Below are positions 32,165 through 45,460 of a stretch of 64,000 bases of DNA, in pieces (the first letter of the stretch is position 1; the number at the start of each line of letters is the position of its first letter). Below the pieces are notes generated by a model, which made no database searches, had not been told where the DNA came from, and was given only the letters and a program-made list of their open reading frames with translations. This stretch comes from Monodelphis domestica (Eukaryota; Chordata; Mammalia; Didelphimorphia; Didelphidae): NCBI RefSeq assembly GCF_027887165.1, contig NC_077232.1:18368755-18432754 (forward strand), read 5' to 3'. The translations under genes were made by a program, and so were the position numbers.

Positions 32165-33995
32165 ATGGGTCCAACCAGGGACAGTTCCCTTTTGGCATAG
32201 AAGTATACATTCAAATAAATATTTAATCAAATTTCAGTTCAATCAACCACACCCAAAGTTCATTCTGGATCTTCTTGATATAGTGTAGGTTTTCTGGCAT
32301 CGTCTGCAATGATCCATTCCTTGTATTTAGGAGTTAGCAAGCTTCTTTCCTTGAAGATCTTTCTTGATCAAAATTCAAAATCTTGGATTTTTATTAAAAT
32401 ACAATTCTCCCCTGAAGTGGGTGTTAAGAAACATCCACTTCATCTCAGGATGCAGTGTTGAGTTATGGGTTTTTGACTCAATTATAAAATGAAGAGAAAA
32501 ATAAAAAAATATGAAGAGAAAAAATGGAAGAAAGTTAAATTTTGGGAGAAAGGGGAAAAATTTAAAATAGGCCTTTATTTGGGCTTAATAAATTCTAACA
32601 GGCCCTTTTATAGGTCCAATTTAAAATAATTTATATCCTACAAGTCTGCAGGACAGAATGCAGTAATATTTCACTCACCCATTTGCAGTCAAGGCTACAG
32701 GAAGGTGCCATAATATGAGAAGAAAAAGAACTAGAATTTTTTTTTGATAGATTAGTGTCATTCCCTGGTCTGATTTTTTTGTCATGGGATATGGGAGCCA
32801 GGATGATAGTCAAACTTTGGTACTTGTTTGAGTACTTCACAAAGAGTATAGATACAAGGAAGTCCTATGACTTAAAATATGTCAAGCGTCACAACTTCGG
32901 GTCTCACACTAAATTTTCCTGTGTGCTCTTTTTGGCACTGTTCAGGTTAACTCTGTGCTCCTTGTTTTTATCCCATTTCCTAGAATCAGAAACAAACATT
33001 AATCACAGTCCCATAATCTTTTATCAATAAATAGCAGGTTCCCACAGTTTAAAGCTTTGGGTATTCATTGATATTATTATAGCAACTCTATATATATGCA
33101 TATATAAAGTTATATTAATGCAGAAAAATCATATTAATTACATTTACCTTTAGTACAAGAAATGAGAAAAAGGAAAAATCAAATTTTCTAATCAAAATAA
33201 AAGAAAAGCAATAATAAAAATAAGGGGGGAAATCAGGAATTCAATGTGTTCTCGAAAAACAGCATCCACTTGTCAATGGATTATTATCTCCAATGCATGT
33301 GATATGATACAGTCAATCAATCTCAACAGAAGATGCTCTCTTTATATGTGAGCAATGAATCCAAGAGTCCTTCTCTCCAATATTTATAGATGTTGGAGTA
33401 TTTAACAATATTTGGAATGGCCCTTCCCAGGAAGGCTGAGTTGCTCCAGTGCTCTGGAAATTCTTTATATACACCTTGTCTCCTGGGTTCATATCATGAA
33501 GTGAAAAGTCTAGTGGTCTGACTTGTACTGCAGTTACAGGAATAAGCTAATAAGAAGTTATATAGAAAATAGCTAAATACATTACATTCTGGTTGCTTTA
33601 TGTAGTTACTATAATTTTACTAATTAGTAATCAGTCATTATCTTTAGTTAATCACTTTTTTGGCTAAATACTGGACAATTCTAATATCTCAAATCTTATT
33701 TTTTTAAGTTAAACAAGGGATTCTCATTCTGTTCAGTCCCTCCTCTGGTCCTGAGGATCATCATAATCTATGGACAGTGTAAGATGTTTCAAACAGTCCT
33801 CACAGAGGATATTCCAGTAAGGATCAATGCACAATACAGAGGGGGCATTCTCGTAATGAGACTCATCTGTACAATTATTTCTCTAAGACTAAAAGAATGG
33901 ATATGATTTATAGGGAATTTATTATAGTTATTTGATTTAAATAGAAATTTAATAACAAAAACAAATATTTACATAAAGCAGAGTTAAAATATAAG
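32165..33995 (-). mobile_element. Second endogenous retrovirus fossil: integrase C-terminus
   Basis: The minus strand at about 33350-33540 resembles the C-terminal (GPY/F-type) part of a retroviral integrase, with PGDKVYIKNF and WEGPFQ. The remainder toward 32165 may be env. It is broken. The block replaces the different DNA at 257-1140 in A, and its order relative to the neighbouring env relic suggests a separate insertion. Confidence 0.55.
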
Positions 33996-34199
33996 AAAGC
34001 AAACTCAATAATGTGGAGGTCCCATAACAGTGATCAAATAACATATTCTGCTTGATTTTCATTATGCACATTTGTTTCTAGAATATTCTCAAAAACTGTC
34101 ACTCTCACTGGAATTGCTTATATAGAATTATGGTTTTTTATGAGAATGTTTGTTAGACTTTTTGGAATGGTATAATCTATGTATAGACATGAATCTTTT

Positions 34200-35795
34200 C
34201 AATCTCAGAATAAGGACTTAAACTTAAATATAGGAACACTTTCGAACATAATTAATATGGTCAATAGATTCGGTGAGGACTATCCCATAAAATGTTTTGC
34301 TTTCTTTGGAGTTAGTTAATTCCACAGAATCAAATATGAGCACCTTAACCAAAAGTAATTACACTTCTTACTAAATGAATAATGAGAAGCCAAATAGAAT
34401 TGCAACATTCTTATTTCTTAATGGAAAATAAGAATAGGAAACTTGTTTATAATTAAGATTGTGAGCTATGGTCCCCATAAAAGATCCAGGAAACATAGTG
34501 GGGCATTCAGAAACTGATGTGTCAGTGATTAGAATCATGAGCTCTGAGATAATTTGATTAAAACCTTCATTAAGGAAGAGGTTTCAATGATATATACTAT
34601 AGATTCTATAGATTTTTATTGGTGTATTTACCAGACTCTTCATCTGTGATACATTAATTCTAGTTAACAGTCTTAAAGAAAATGGTTACATTAGTAATTT
34701 CCTGCATGATCTCCTCAAGAGTAAAATTGTTTTTGGTCAGGTACTGTGTATAGATATTTTCCTCCAAAAGACTTGTGATAGGGCTACTATCAGACCCGAT
34801 TTTGATTGTCTTCATGAATACAGTGGATTTAGTATATAAAATAGACTCCTTTAGTCTGGTGGTCTCAATCTCTAGACTGTACTGAGAGGGTACTGTAGAA
34901 TTTGGTAAGCTCAGTCAGTTCAGGGATTCTATTTTAGACCAGACAGAAAACAAACCCTTTTTTCTGTTGGTAAGTGTAACTTTATCCCAATGAGACTAGT
35001 GATTTAATGTAATATTTCCTTTTTTTAAATCAAAATCAGTTCCCTACCCTCTATATTTGTATGAGACTCCAAAACTTGAATTTTCAGGAGACACATAATA
35101 GCTGCAGCATTTGTGAAACAACTCATCTTTTGTTGAGTAGGAACAATATATTTTTGTAGAAAGGTGTTGGTCTTTCTGATATAATGAAAAAAGCCTACTT
35201 CATCTCACCAATATTCCAAGGAGGAAGGACAGTAACAAGTTTCTCCGGGGACAAAAAAAGAGGGGGAGAGCATTTATATGTCTCATTAAGCATCAGACTA
35301 CACTTGATAGTAGGCAAAGATGATATGGTGTTATTATATTTGAAGTTCCAAAAAGAAATGGACATATTAACAGAAAATGGACCATTCATAAAACCTGTTG
35401 TCTAAATAAGCTTGGATCAGGCAATCTTGGGAACAAATAAACTACTTCTTTAAGCCAGATTATAACTAGGGCTAACCTAAGATTGAATAGAATTCCTATA
35501 CATGATATAATAGGTCAGAGGCATTTAGAAAGACGGCCAGAGTGCCATTGGTCTTCAGAAACATTTTAGGGCACCATTAAGAGTGAAGAAAAGGTGTAGG
35601 GTTCCCTTGATATCAAAGAATCCAGGAGTATATTTGACCAATATTAATTCCACTTGGAATGTTCAGAAAAACTTGAAATGTGCTTTCCCAATTAGGTTGC
35701 AATCTACTGGGATGTTGAAAGTTATTGACATAAACATAAACTCCTCACTAGTTATTATGCCATGATAAATCTATAGCTTCAGTCTGAAGCATTGA
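34200..35795 (-). mobile_element. Endogenous retrovirus fossil, env-type portion
   Basis: A' copy of 1340-3145, without the inserted L1. It is gammaretrovirus-like, broken, and no terminal LTRs were found. It shares the 'GGAAGAGGTTTCAATGA' and 'CTCCTCAAGAGTAAAATTG' landmarks with A. Confidence 0.55.
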
Positions 35796-37520
35796 TTAGT
35801 ATGGAGTATTTCCCAAGGTGGCAGTGAGCCATTATAGAATCCTTCTTGGGTTCAAGTATTCAACAAATTCTGAATCTGTCATTCTTTGCATCTTGTACTC
35901 AAAAGCAGTTGTAGGATACTTGTCAAAGGTTCTACATAAATCTTACCGAATGATTTCTCTAGTGTTCCCCTTCATTACCAATAAACTAGAACTTTGAGGG
36001 GAAGTGTCCTTGAAGGCTAGAGTTTGTAGTATTAGACACAGATTTGGGAAAATACTTAACTGGGATAATTTCTAATTTACAAATTACTATCCTCATAATG
36101 GTTCTGGGATTTAACACATGCATGAATATATACATGTTAGTATTTTATGACTGAGGAAATCAGACTTCATCCAGGATACATTCCTTGCCTAAAGTTTCAC
36201 AGTAATTTCTAATTCCATCCCAAACCTTTTACCACCAAATTTAGTCATCTTTTCCCAGGGGACCATGAGGAAATCTTTGCACTACCTGGCCTTTCTTTTA
36301 TGGTCAGTATCACATTTTATGTTAAACATCAGCTTTTGACTTTAATCAGGTCTGAGATTATTTTCTTCATTAAAAAAATGAATTAACTTGGACTTGGGGA
36401 AGTTCAATGACTTTGTCAATGTCACATACCTAGGAGGAATAGAATCCAAACTTTATTTAATGACCTTGTCCAGGAACCTTTCTACCTCATTATTCTAATA
36501 ACATGCTAGGAATATACCCATGAGAAAATGATCTCTGTGTACTCATATTTTCCTCCCATGATCAGAGAAGAATTTAATAGTTTGTTTTGTTCATGAGTTA
36601 TCAGCAGAGCTGTTATGTTTCTCTAAGGAACCACCAGTCCCTCAGAGATGCAAGTCTTCAAGATCTGGACAAAGTCTCTTTAGCTCTTGACATTGAAACA
36701 TTTCACTCTAGGGTTCCCTGCTGTGGTTCCAGCTTGTGCGTCTAATTCATTTATTCATTCATCTAGTTTCCTTTGTGTTACTGAGGCTAAGTTGAATGGA
36801 TGATAGGAGTGGACGTCCCTAACCACATCGTCATTCATGCCATGGCTAGCCAGGAGTGACAATTTTGCAACTCGGAGCTTTTGACCACTTTGTCCAAGTG
36901 ACTATGGAGATGTTTCTATAATGGAGTCACATAGTTCTTTAGCATGGAATTTCAGGGTCAATCCTTGAATATAAAACTCATGGTTAACCCTCTTCTTTGG
37001 TGTTCTAGCCAACTTTCTTCATATAAAGCCAGGTAGTTTCTAGGGATATCCAATTTTAGACTATAGGGCTTATGTAGAGAAAAACAAAGCGCAGTGGAAA
37101 CATTCCTAGAACTGGAGGCAGGAAGAATTGGAAAACAAAAGGAAAAAAAAACTTCTCTATCTAATCCACCACTTCCCCACTGGTAAGTCAATTGACTTCT
37201 TCCATTTCTTGTCTTGAAAAATGCAAGTATTTGTGCTACACATCTCATAGTGTAGTTTTACAGCTCCAATAAAATTATATGTATGAGTTGTTTTCCCACA
37301 TACAGATGCTCAAAAAATATCTCCTGAATATTTTCAAGTTCCTCATCCTTCAGTAACTAAAGGAGCCCTTTGAGCAATGGTTTATGGTGCAATCCTAATG
37401 AAGACTTAATTAAATAATGTTGGTGATTAATATATTGTGTGCAAAGCACTGCATTAAATTTGTGAGCAAAGGGGTTTGATAATCAAGTTTAGGTGAAACA
37501 CTGTTGTTGCCATCAATGCT
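35796..37520. other. A/B-shared flank, no gene seen
   Basis: Counterpart of 3146-4840. The 96-codon minus frame at 36958-37248 is not kept in A or B. Confidence 0.55.
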
Positions 37521-37524
37521 AATA

Positions 37525-37720
37525 ACTCACATTTATATAGGGCTTAAGCATTTCCAAAAGTTTTCTATCACTCTTCTCATTTGAATGTCCTGAGAACTAT
37601 ATAAGATGATGATGATGATGATCTTCCCTTTTATAGATAAACAGCTTGAGGTTGATTGATTTAAGTGACTTTTCCACAGATATATTATTAATTAGGATCT
37701 TAGGTGGGATTGAAATCCAG
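37525..37720 (+). repeat. MIR/THER-type SINE relic with (GAT)n
   Basis: A' copy of 4845-5045. A GAT trinucleotide run at 37606-37622 has expanded relative to A. Confidence 0.7.
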
Positions 37721-37734
37721 GAAGATTCTTCTAT

Positions 37735-37970
37735 TTCTTTAGAAAATTTTTCATGGTTATATGATTCATGATTTCTCTACTCCCCTTCCCTCCCCACTGC
37801 TGGAGGTGACAAGCAGTTCCATTGGGTTATACAAGCCTATTTCAGTTTCATGCATATTGGCAGTAGAGTGATCTTTCATCATAAAAACCCTAATCATATC
37901 CATAATGAGCTACATAATCGATCCTATATTTTTCTTCTGCATTTCTGTTCCCACAGTTCGTTCTCTGGAT
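37735..37970 (-). repeat. L1 3' region relic
   Basis: 'TTTTCATGGTTATATGATTCATG', 'CTCCCCACTGCTGG' and 'CATTTCTGTTCCCACAGTTC' match the reverse L1 3' region. It is better preserved than the A copy at 5046-5260. Confidence 0.7.
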
Positions 37971-38274
37971 GTGGAATATTATTATTTCTTAAATGATTTC
38001 CATACATCAAACTTAAATTTGTTTCTTCTCATATTTACCTTTTGCACCTGGTACTTACCTTTGAAAACAAGTAGAACAAGTCATATCCTTCCATCACATT
38101 ACAATCCTTACAACGACATATAAATGAACACATTGGTCCAAGTGTTGAGTACCAAAGACCACACCAATGTTCCTGCTTAAGGTTCTTTGTTCAAAATAAG
38201 GTCAAATTCCTTTTCTGTTTAGCCATATAGGTCACAAGTAGTGGTGAGGATCCCATGTATTTAAAGTAGTTTGT

Positions 38275-38535
38275 GAAATTTAAAGAGGCTGCTCTTGTAT
38301 ATTGGATAGAGCTGGGTGCATAGAATTAAGAAGTCCCAAGTTGAAACTTATCCTCAGACATTTATGAGTTGATCCTCAGAAAGTTATTTAACTTCATTTG
38401 CCTTCCTCAACTTTAAAATGTATTTAATAAAAGCTGTTATATCTCAGGGTCATTGTGAGAATCAAGTAAGATCACATTAATAAAGTGCCTTGTATGATAC
38501 TTGACACATAATTGATACTACAGAAATGTTCCTTT
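38275..38535 (+). repeat. tRNA-derived SINE (MIR/Mon-like)
   Basis: A' copy of 5725-5995, with 'TATTGGATAGAGCTGGG' and 'GGTCATTGTGAGAATCAAG'. Confidence 0.65.
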
Positions 38536-39160
38536 ACTTCTCTTCACCAATATAGATTCTAGTTTTCATTACCTTTGGCATCAACTTCCTATTAACTGTC
38601 ATTGTTTCATTGTAAAGGCAAAGACCATTCTCTTTTTCAAAAAACAGGAGCAACATCCAGTCAGTGATCCTATTTTTTTGTCATTCTTTTCACTTTTCTC
38701 ACCAACTTTGAGATTCAGATTTTTTCCTTATTAGAGTATCTTTTGTTTCCTTAAAAGACAAGTTAGTCACTCCCCTCCTTCATTAGCTTTAGCTTTCTCT
38801 GGTTCCCTCACTTGATCTTGACTTCTATCACACCTAGAAGGCAAGATCTCCTTTTGCACTCATCTTTTGTCTCATGCTATTTTGGGATACTGCAGATTTT
38901 GTTTCATATCTAAGTCTTCCTAATTGAAATTTTTTTTTTCTTTATCTCCAAAATTTCATTCTTGACGTCATTTTGTCATTTAGGCTTTGAATATCCAATA
39001 GAATCATATTTTATTTCACCTCTAGTATGGGGAGAATTGACTGTACCCAAACCAATTGTGTATGTCTAACAATTGCTAGTTTTTCTTTCATCATCTCTCT
39101 CAAAATTTGGAATAACTTAATGAATTTCCTCTCACTCCTCCAACATTACTAGAGTTGGTT
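38536..39160. other. A/B-shared flank, no gene seen
   Basis: Counterpart of 6000-6640 in A. No gene recognised. Confidence 0.5.
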
Positions 39161-39162
39161 GA

Positions 39163-39193
39163 AGGTTAGGGTTAGGGTTACCTTATCCTTAAT
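39163..39193. repeat. Short interstitial telomere-like repeat (A' copy)
   Basis: GGTTAGGGTTAGGGTTA followed by CCTTATCCTTAA. It is the decayed counterpart of 6644-6673; its CCCTAA half has mutated while the TTAGGG half is intact. Confidence 0.8.
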
Positions 39194-39199
39194 TCCGAT

Positions 39200-40555
39200 T
39201 TATTTTGATCCTACTCGACAATTCATCATCCCTTGTAATAATCAAATGCAAAATGGAATTTCCATATATTATTCCTTCACTTTTGAAATTCTGATGGATA
39301 AAAATTCCATCATCATAAGGAAATTAACAAAAAAATAATAAAAGGTGACTCCTGGTAAAGTCTGATTTGAGGTAGACAACTTTTGAGAAACCATCCTGAC
39401 TTGAGATTCTCTGATATAATTTTCTATGATATTTTCAAAATATAACTAGTTCTAGATATCATGTGACAGTCCTACTTAGAACTATTAGGAAAACTTTTTC
39501 TAATGTTTCATTGTGGAGAATTTAAAATAAATATTCTAAGTGGAAGTAACTGATGAATAATTGTGGGAGGACCTTCCAAACTGTAATGGCTTATACTTGG
39601 GTGTGGGATGGACTATGGATTTGTCTGATGCCACAAAGGCCACCTTAACTTAGTTACCACTACCACTGGACAATTGGTGAGTGACATTTTCTAATTGTCC
39701 ACTGTATGCCTGGCAGTATGCCAAGCCTGGAGAATACAAAAAATAAAATAAAATAGAGCCCCTGCTCTATAGGAAATCAAAATCTTAAGAAAAATGCAAA
39801 TAAATGTATGAACAAACTCTCTCTGGGTTAAATTTGAGATAATCAAAAGAGGGAAGTTACTGAAATTGAGACAGAGCAAGAAACCCTTTCTGGAGCTGGG
39901 GTCTTAGCTTAAAGGAGGTGAAAAGACACAATGATAAATTCCCAGGGACCCAGAATAACTTATACTGAATGAAAGGACAAAATTTTCCTTTGCTCAGACT
40001 GCCTTCTGCTTGCACACTGGCTAGATAGAATATTGAAATAGGAACAGGCTGTGTGAGGAAAATAAATTTAGAAATCCTACATTTATTAAGTGATCTACTA
40101 GTGGTCTTTTGGGGGAAAAGTTCCCACAGTTATGTAACTATTATCCACTAGCAGCTGTTCTTCCTCCAGATCTAGTGACTTCAGTTCACTGAACACATTT
40201 TATAGCTATAATAATTCTAGAACTAAACAGGTTCCCAATGAAATCTTGTCCAACTTTCTGTGATTCTCTCTTCAGTTCACTCAGTCTGTTTATTTTCTTC
40301 TCATTTTCATCTTCCATTTTCTCCTTTATTTTTTTATTTATTTTTCATACAAGTGAAGTATGTTCATAGGAAAAGGTCTATCTCTTTAACTCTGACCTAC
40401 ATGAAACTCTTTGTTGTGATGATTTTTCACTGGAGAAAGGAATTTCCTTTCCTGAAGTGACTAATTCCTCTTTGGGTATTATAAGGGGGACTAGAATGAA
40501 AGAAAAGTAAAGTGGGGGTAGTTTGAGGGACAGAACCTAGATAAAAGAATCCAAA
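39200..40555. other. A/B-shared flank plus A' extension, no gene seen
   Basis: Mostly alignable with 23400-24580 in B. A has a shorter version here. No preserved frame. Confidence 0.5.
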
Positions 40556-40559
40556 CAGA

Positions 40560-41540
40560 GAAACTCATGATCTTTTCTCAAAAATATTAATGTAATACTC
40601 CAAAATGAATACTGAATAGAAAAAAACCAATACTAAATGGAGTGAAGCAATTTCCCAGTAGAAAACAACTTGAAAAGTAGTCAGAGAGGGTCAGGGCCAC
40701 AGGCTTGTGAGAGGAGCAAAGACCACAGAAAGGCTGTACAGCCTATAGACAGGCTACCCCAATGAATAGTGACAAGCCAACAGCAAATCTCCCCCAACAC
40801 ACATATATTGTTCCAAGATTCTAAAAGTGGGCCCAAGTCACCTTTGAGTTCATGAAATCCTGTCTAAGCTAAGAGCAGTGCAACTCCACACACATCCCTT
40901 AAAGTTCCAAACCCCAGCTCAAGTCTGCCATGAATCTCTAAACCATAGTAAAGGACAGTGAATTGTGAGCCTGAGTGGTGGAGGCCCAGATAAGACTCTG
41001 AGCCCCCTTCCAACCCCAAGCCAAGGCCTCAATTCCTAGCACAAGGCACTTGGCTGGGAACCTGGAACCAGTGCAAGGTAGTCTGAAGCACTCCTAACAA
41101 ATAGAAACCAAGAGTAGTATCAGAGCCCCTGCCCAAACACAAGAAAGGAAACAAATTAAGAGATTCAATCAGGTCAAAATGTTTATAGTCCTAAGTGGAA
41201 ATACATCGGTAACCCTTAATTTTTTCTATCAGTACTAGAGCAGTTAGAAAGAATATGCCTAGACAAAGGATATAGAAGTAAGCTGACTAGGATGACATGA
41301 TATGCATAAATTCTAGGGGTGAAAAAGAGTACCAAAAAGAGAGGAAAAGGGAGTGAAGGAATGGGGTAAATCATCTTCTTTAAAGAGGTGCAAAGATATT
41401 ACAATGGAGGGCAATATGAGGGTGAGGACAGACAATGTTTAAACTTTACTCTTATTGTAATTCACTCAGTGCAAGTAACAACCATACTTATTTTGATATA
41501 GAATCCTACCTGACCCTTTGTAAGAAGTGAAATAATATTT
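40560..41540 (+). mobile_element. L1 5' region fragment
   Basis: 'AATACTCCAAAATGAATACTG', 'AAATCCTGTCTAAGCTAAGAG' and 'ACAATGGAGGGCAATATGAGG' match the L1 5' part at 24690-25370. It is more complete than in A (7085-7525). No ORF is retained. Confidence 0.7.
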
Positions 41541-41544
41541 CTAT

Positions 41545-41835
41545 CCAGATGTATATTATAAAAAGTTTATTAGACAGGGTAGACAATCCTTCCTCTAAAT
41601 AACCTGATCATGTGTTGCCTGGCCTGCCAGTCCTTTCCTCTTTTCCCTTCACCTGCCTGCTCTGTTCCAACTTCTTCCTTCTTCATTCTCTTCTCACTTC
41701 TCCCTCTCCCCAAGCCCAAGGCCTTGACTTTTATTGAGGTACAATATGTACATGGATGCAAACCAGGCATACAGGTCAAGTTACTCAGGAGGGGGGAGGG
41801 AATGAATTTCCTTGACACACCATCAAAGAAGTAGG
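41545..41835. repeat. Copy of the unidentified 270-bp segment
   Basis: Aligns with 7530-7800 and 55022-55262. The minus-strand open frame is 82 codons here. Confidence 0.5.
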
Positions 41836-41849
41836 AGGAAAACCATATA

Positions 41850-42696
41850 TTAGAGCCTAAAAATGCAAAAAAAGCAAAAATAATAAATGTGTCCTTTTCA
41901 TATAATAAATCAATAAAATTATAATCAAGAAGAGCCTATATAAGACTAATAAAAATTAATTGGAAAATAAAGTAATCAAATTTTTAAAATGAGTGTCAAT
42001 TAGCAAAAGAGTGAAAAAGTGATAAATGTTGAAAAGGATGTGGCAAAACTGGGATTCTAATGCATTGGTAGAGGAGTGGTGAACTGATCCAACCATTTAG
42101 GAGGGCAATTTGTAACTATGTCCAAAGGTCTATAAAACTGTACATTCCCTTTGATGACTACTGGGTCTGTATAAAAATAATATCACAAAAAGGGAAAGGA
42201 GCTACTTGTAAAAGTATATTTAAAGCAGCTCTGTTTTTGGTGGCAACGAATTGGAAATTAAAGGGTTGTCCATCATTTGGGGAATGGCTGAACAAATTGT
42301 GTTATATGTTGACAATGTGGTACTATGGAGTTGTAAGAAACAGTGATCAGGATGATTTCATGAAAGACAAGAATGTCCTACATGAACTGAGGCTGAGGAA
42401 AATTATCACAACCAGATTATTGTATTTAGTAACAGCAATTTTGTGCAATGGTCAATTTTGAAAGACTTTGCTATGCTCAGCAATATAATGAGCTGGGAAA
42501 ATTCTGAGTAATAATGACAAAGAATACTATCCACCTCCAGAAAAAGAACTGTTAGAGGTTCATATAGATCAAAACATACTATTTTTCACTCACATTAATG
42601 TTTTATTTTGGAGTTTGGGTTTAATATGAGATTTCTTTTAAAACAATAAATAATATCAAAATCTGTTTTGCATGATAATATATATATATACATATG

Positions 42697-42750
<54 letters not shown>

Positions 42751-42885
42751 AAATCAAATTGGTTACCATCTCTGAGAATGGGGAAGGGAGGAAGACAATT
42801 TGGATCTTTTTATTTTAGTAAATGTACATTGAAAATTATTACTACCTGTAATTGGGAAAATAAAATATCTCTGAGAAAAAGGTGA
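41850..42885 (+). mobile_element. L1 3' end upstream of OR3, with (TA)n
   Basis: 'TTGAAAAGGATGTGGCAAAAC', 'GATGACTACTGGGTCTG', 'TTTGGGGAATGGCTGAACAAATTG' and 'CTATCCACCTCCAGAAAAAG' are L1 ORF2 end/3' UTR landmarks, ending in AATAAAATATC near 42870. A pure TA run (about 42703-42747) has expanded inside it. It is fuller than the A copy. Confidence 0.85.
42678..42748. repeat. (TA)n microsatellite
   Basis: About 45 bases of uninterrupted TA after a TATG/TGTA prefix. The A copy at about 9505 has no expansion. Confidence 0.95.
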
Positions 42886-42969
42886 AGAGCAATACATGAA
42901 GTGCTCACTATAAGAAACTTGATGAGTTAATTTGGAATAACTGAATTAATCGCATTGATGACTACCTAA

Positions 42970-43097
42970 ATGCTCTCAGTCTCTTTATTCCCTCTTTTTA
43001 CCTTTACCATAAGATATTTTTATGACTATGTTTCATGACTTGGAGTAATTCAATATGAAGTGTTAATAGTTCTGATGGTTACTCTTTTTCCTTTCAG
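42970..43097 (+). promoter_or_regulatory. Conserved intron end and splice acceptor of OR3
   Basis: 'TTTTTCCTTTCAG' ends at 43097, identical to the OR1 acceptor. The exon begins GAGAATGACATCA. Confidence 0.7.
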
Positions 43098-43125
43098 GAG
43101 AATGACATCACTCTCAAATGACATT

Positions 43126-44070
43126 ATGGAGAACAGATCTGAGGTGAATTCATTCATCCTTTTAGGATTAACAGAGGCCCCAGGGTTTCAGGGTCCTCTG
43201 TTCATAATGGTCACCCTCATCTATCTCATCACCCTGGTAGGGAACCTGGGGATGGTAGCTCTGATCTCCCATGATTCCTGTCTCCACACCCCAATGTACT
43301 TTTTCCTCAGAAATCTGTCTCTGGTGGATTTTGGTCTTTCCTCAACTGTTATTCCCAAGGTGATGACTGGATTCCTCACAGGCAACAAGGTCATCTCTTA
43401 TAATGGATGTGCTACCCAGTTGTTCTTCTTTGTGGCCTTTGTTGCTATTGAAGGTTTTCTTTTAGCGTTCATGGCCTATGATCGTCATGCAGCTGTGTGT
43501 CAACCCCTACATTATGCCACTATCATGACACCAAAAATGTATGTGAATCTGGCCTGTGGATCTCATATCTGGGGATTTCTGTATTCCTCCATCATCATAG
43601 GAAGTATTTTTAGTCTTTCCTTCTGCAGGTCCAATATAGTCCATCACTTTTTCTGTGATATTCCCCCTCTCTTGGTTCTCTCTTGCTCTGAAATTCACAT
43701 CACTGAATCAATCATCTTTATTTTAGGATCATTAAATGCATCCTTTACATTTCTTGTTATCTTTGTTTCTTACTTGTTTATCTTCATCACTGTCCTTAAG
43801 ATCCGTTCTGCTGATGGGCGCCAGAAAGCTTTCTCCACCTGTGCTTCCCATCTCACAGCAGTATTCATATTTTATGGGACAATCATCTTTATATACTTCC
43901 GACCCAGCTCAAGCCATTCAATGGACTCAGACAAAATGGCATCAGTATTCTACACCATGGTTATTCCTATGTTGAATCCTCTCATCTATAGTCTGAGAAA
44001 CAAAGAAGTTAAGAATGCTTTCAGAAAAGCTATGAGAAGACAACGTCTTCAATTTGATCATCCTTTTTAA
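43126..44070 (+). CDS. Olfactory receptor, family 5 (OR5B-like), OR3
   Basis: Intact odorant GPCR of 314 residues and the positional partner of OR1 in the duplicated array. It has the sequon at N3, GN at 39-40, LHTPMYFFL at 53-61, C95, MAYDRH at 116-121, loop cysteines 167/177/187, SY at 215-216, [10 protein letters not shown] at 234-243 and [12 protein letters not shown] at 281-292. The start matches OR1 (A at -3, G at +4). An in-frame ATG at 43102 would add eight residues, and the open frame runs back to 43060 through probable intron. N- and C-termini are close to OR1 ([11 protein letters not shown] end). The TM4 region reads [15 protein letters not shown], unlike the SKMCAYMLSGGHIWG shared by OR1 and OR2. 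Expected role: odorant detection through Golf. Confidence 0.95.
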   Translation: MENRSEVNSFILLGLTEAPGFQGPLFIMVTLIYLITLVGNLGMVALISHDSCLHTPMYFFLRNLSLVDFGLSSTVIPKVMTGFLTGNKVISYNGCATQLFFFVAFVAIEGFLLAFMAYDRHAAVCQPLHYATIMTPKMYVNLACGSHIWGFLYSSIIIGSIFSLSFCRSNIVHHFFCDIPPLLVLSCSEIHITESIIFILGSLNASFTFLVIFVSYLFIFITVLKIRSADGRQKAFSTCASHLTAVFIFYGTIIFIYFRPSSSHSMDSDKMASVFYTMVIPMLNPLIYSLRNKEVKNAFRKAMRRQRLQFDHPF

Positions 44071-44289
44071 TTGGAGAAAAAATGAACGTACAACTTCTTT
44101 CCTCTGTGATCCATTTTCCAATAAGTCCATTTTTCTTATTCACAAAGAAATGCAATTCATATTTTCCAGGAAGTAGCATCATGTAGCAACAAATGTCATA
44201 CACTTCGAATAGAGAACATATTATTTAAATTCTGTGTTTGACCCATTTATATTGAGTAACCATAAGAACACACTGTATAACCTAAGGAA

Positions 44290-45173
44290 GCAAGGCATCA
44301 CAAGGGATACAGCAATGGATCTAGAATCAGGAATATCTGAATTCAAATCTGGCCACAGACACTTACTAGTTTTATGACCCAAAGGTAGCCACTTAATCCT
44401 AATTTCATCAGCATCTTCTTCTGAAGATTGTAAACCTTAAAATTTCTTAGACTTATAAATGTTGGAAATTTCACCATTGGGAAATTTCATATTTGGAAAA
44501 TTTCTTACTGATAGTCTATTGGAATGTGAACCCCACTGGCATGGGAGGTTCCTTCTCCTCCCTACTTAAGATTACTTTAGGACAGAAACCTTTTGCTGAA
44601 CAATGGAAAGGGCTTTGACCTATGCTTAAGCATAGAACAGGAAGTTCTTTGAGTCATGATTGATTTTAGAATTGATACAATAGAGATACTTAGAATGACA
44701 GAACCAGGTCTTGGAACTTCCAATCTCCACCCTGCTCAGGTAACAAGATTTAGGAAGGGCTGCAGCAAGGGATCAAGATTTAATTATTTGAGAATATGAC
44801 CTTCAACAGACATGTGCAAAGCCACAGACCTCTGGGCAGTCCTGGGTTAAGCTAGAGCCACCAAGGGCACAGGGAAGACATGGACAGTGATTGGTAGATG
44901 TGAGAGCTGAGGGGAGGGAACTTGGATGGTTTCCTTAAAGATAGCGGGGTCTCAGGACTGAGGGGTGGTTGGAGAGTTTTTGCTCTGAGAAGTTGTGCTC
45001 TGAGAAGCTTGCTCTGAAGGAAGCTGGAGGTGGAGGCCCCTGAGACTGTTTCTCCATTTTGGTCATGTGAGTGATAGGGACTGATCTCTTTCCTTTGCCT
45101 CAGCTATCTAAGGGCTTGGGCCTTTTGGCCCAGCCTAAACAGAGGGGGTATTCAAGCCCTATTCCCTTCTCTC

Positions 45174-45204
<31 letters not shown>

Positions 45205-45460
45205 AATACTTTTCTTCCTCCTGTTTGTAATTAAACTCCATAAAAGGTTGACTGCTGACTTGAGTTTTCATTAAGGAATTACATAGCTGAATTCCTTGGC
45301 GACCTTAAATTAATATATATCAGTCTTTTAAAGTGATTTCCTTGTCACAAGATACAGTTAGAGAAGGAGATACCAAACCACTCCATTATCTTTGCCAAGA
45401 AAATTTCTCATGAGTTCCTGAAGTATTGATTAGAAACAAAAAATGACTGAAGTACAATAA
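44290..45460 (+). repeat. Mar1-type SINE split by a solo LTR
   Basis: The left part (44290-44428) and right part (45350-45460) match the Mar1 copies downstream of OR1 and OR2. The middle is the LTR at 44429-45349. Confidence 0.8.
44429..45349 (+). mobile_element. Solo LTR (ERV1-like), unit A' only
   Basis: 921 bp with TGTAAACC at the start and TTGTCACA at the end, flanked by a perfect AGAT duplication (44425-44428 and 45350-45353). A late 'AATTAAACTCCATAAAAGG' supplies a poly(A)-like signal and sets the orientation. A (CT)n run is at 45178-45206. It is the same family as 53266-54391. It is absent from the Mar1 copies at OR1 and OR2, so it is younger than the array duplication. Confidence 0.8.

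Noticed and set aside
42678-42748. TA runs as possible regulatory or origin sequence
   Set aside because: Simple microsatellites that differ in length between duplicate copies.
43507-43698. Antisense open frames within the receptor exons
   Set aside because: They are shadows of the conserved OR coding sequence with no independent features.
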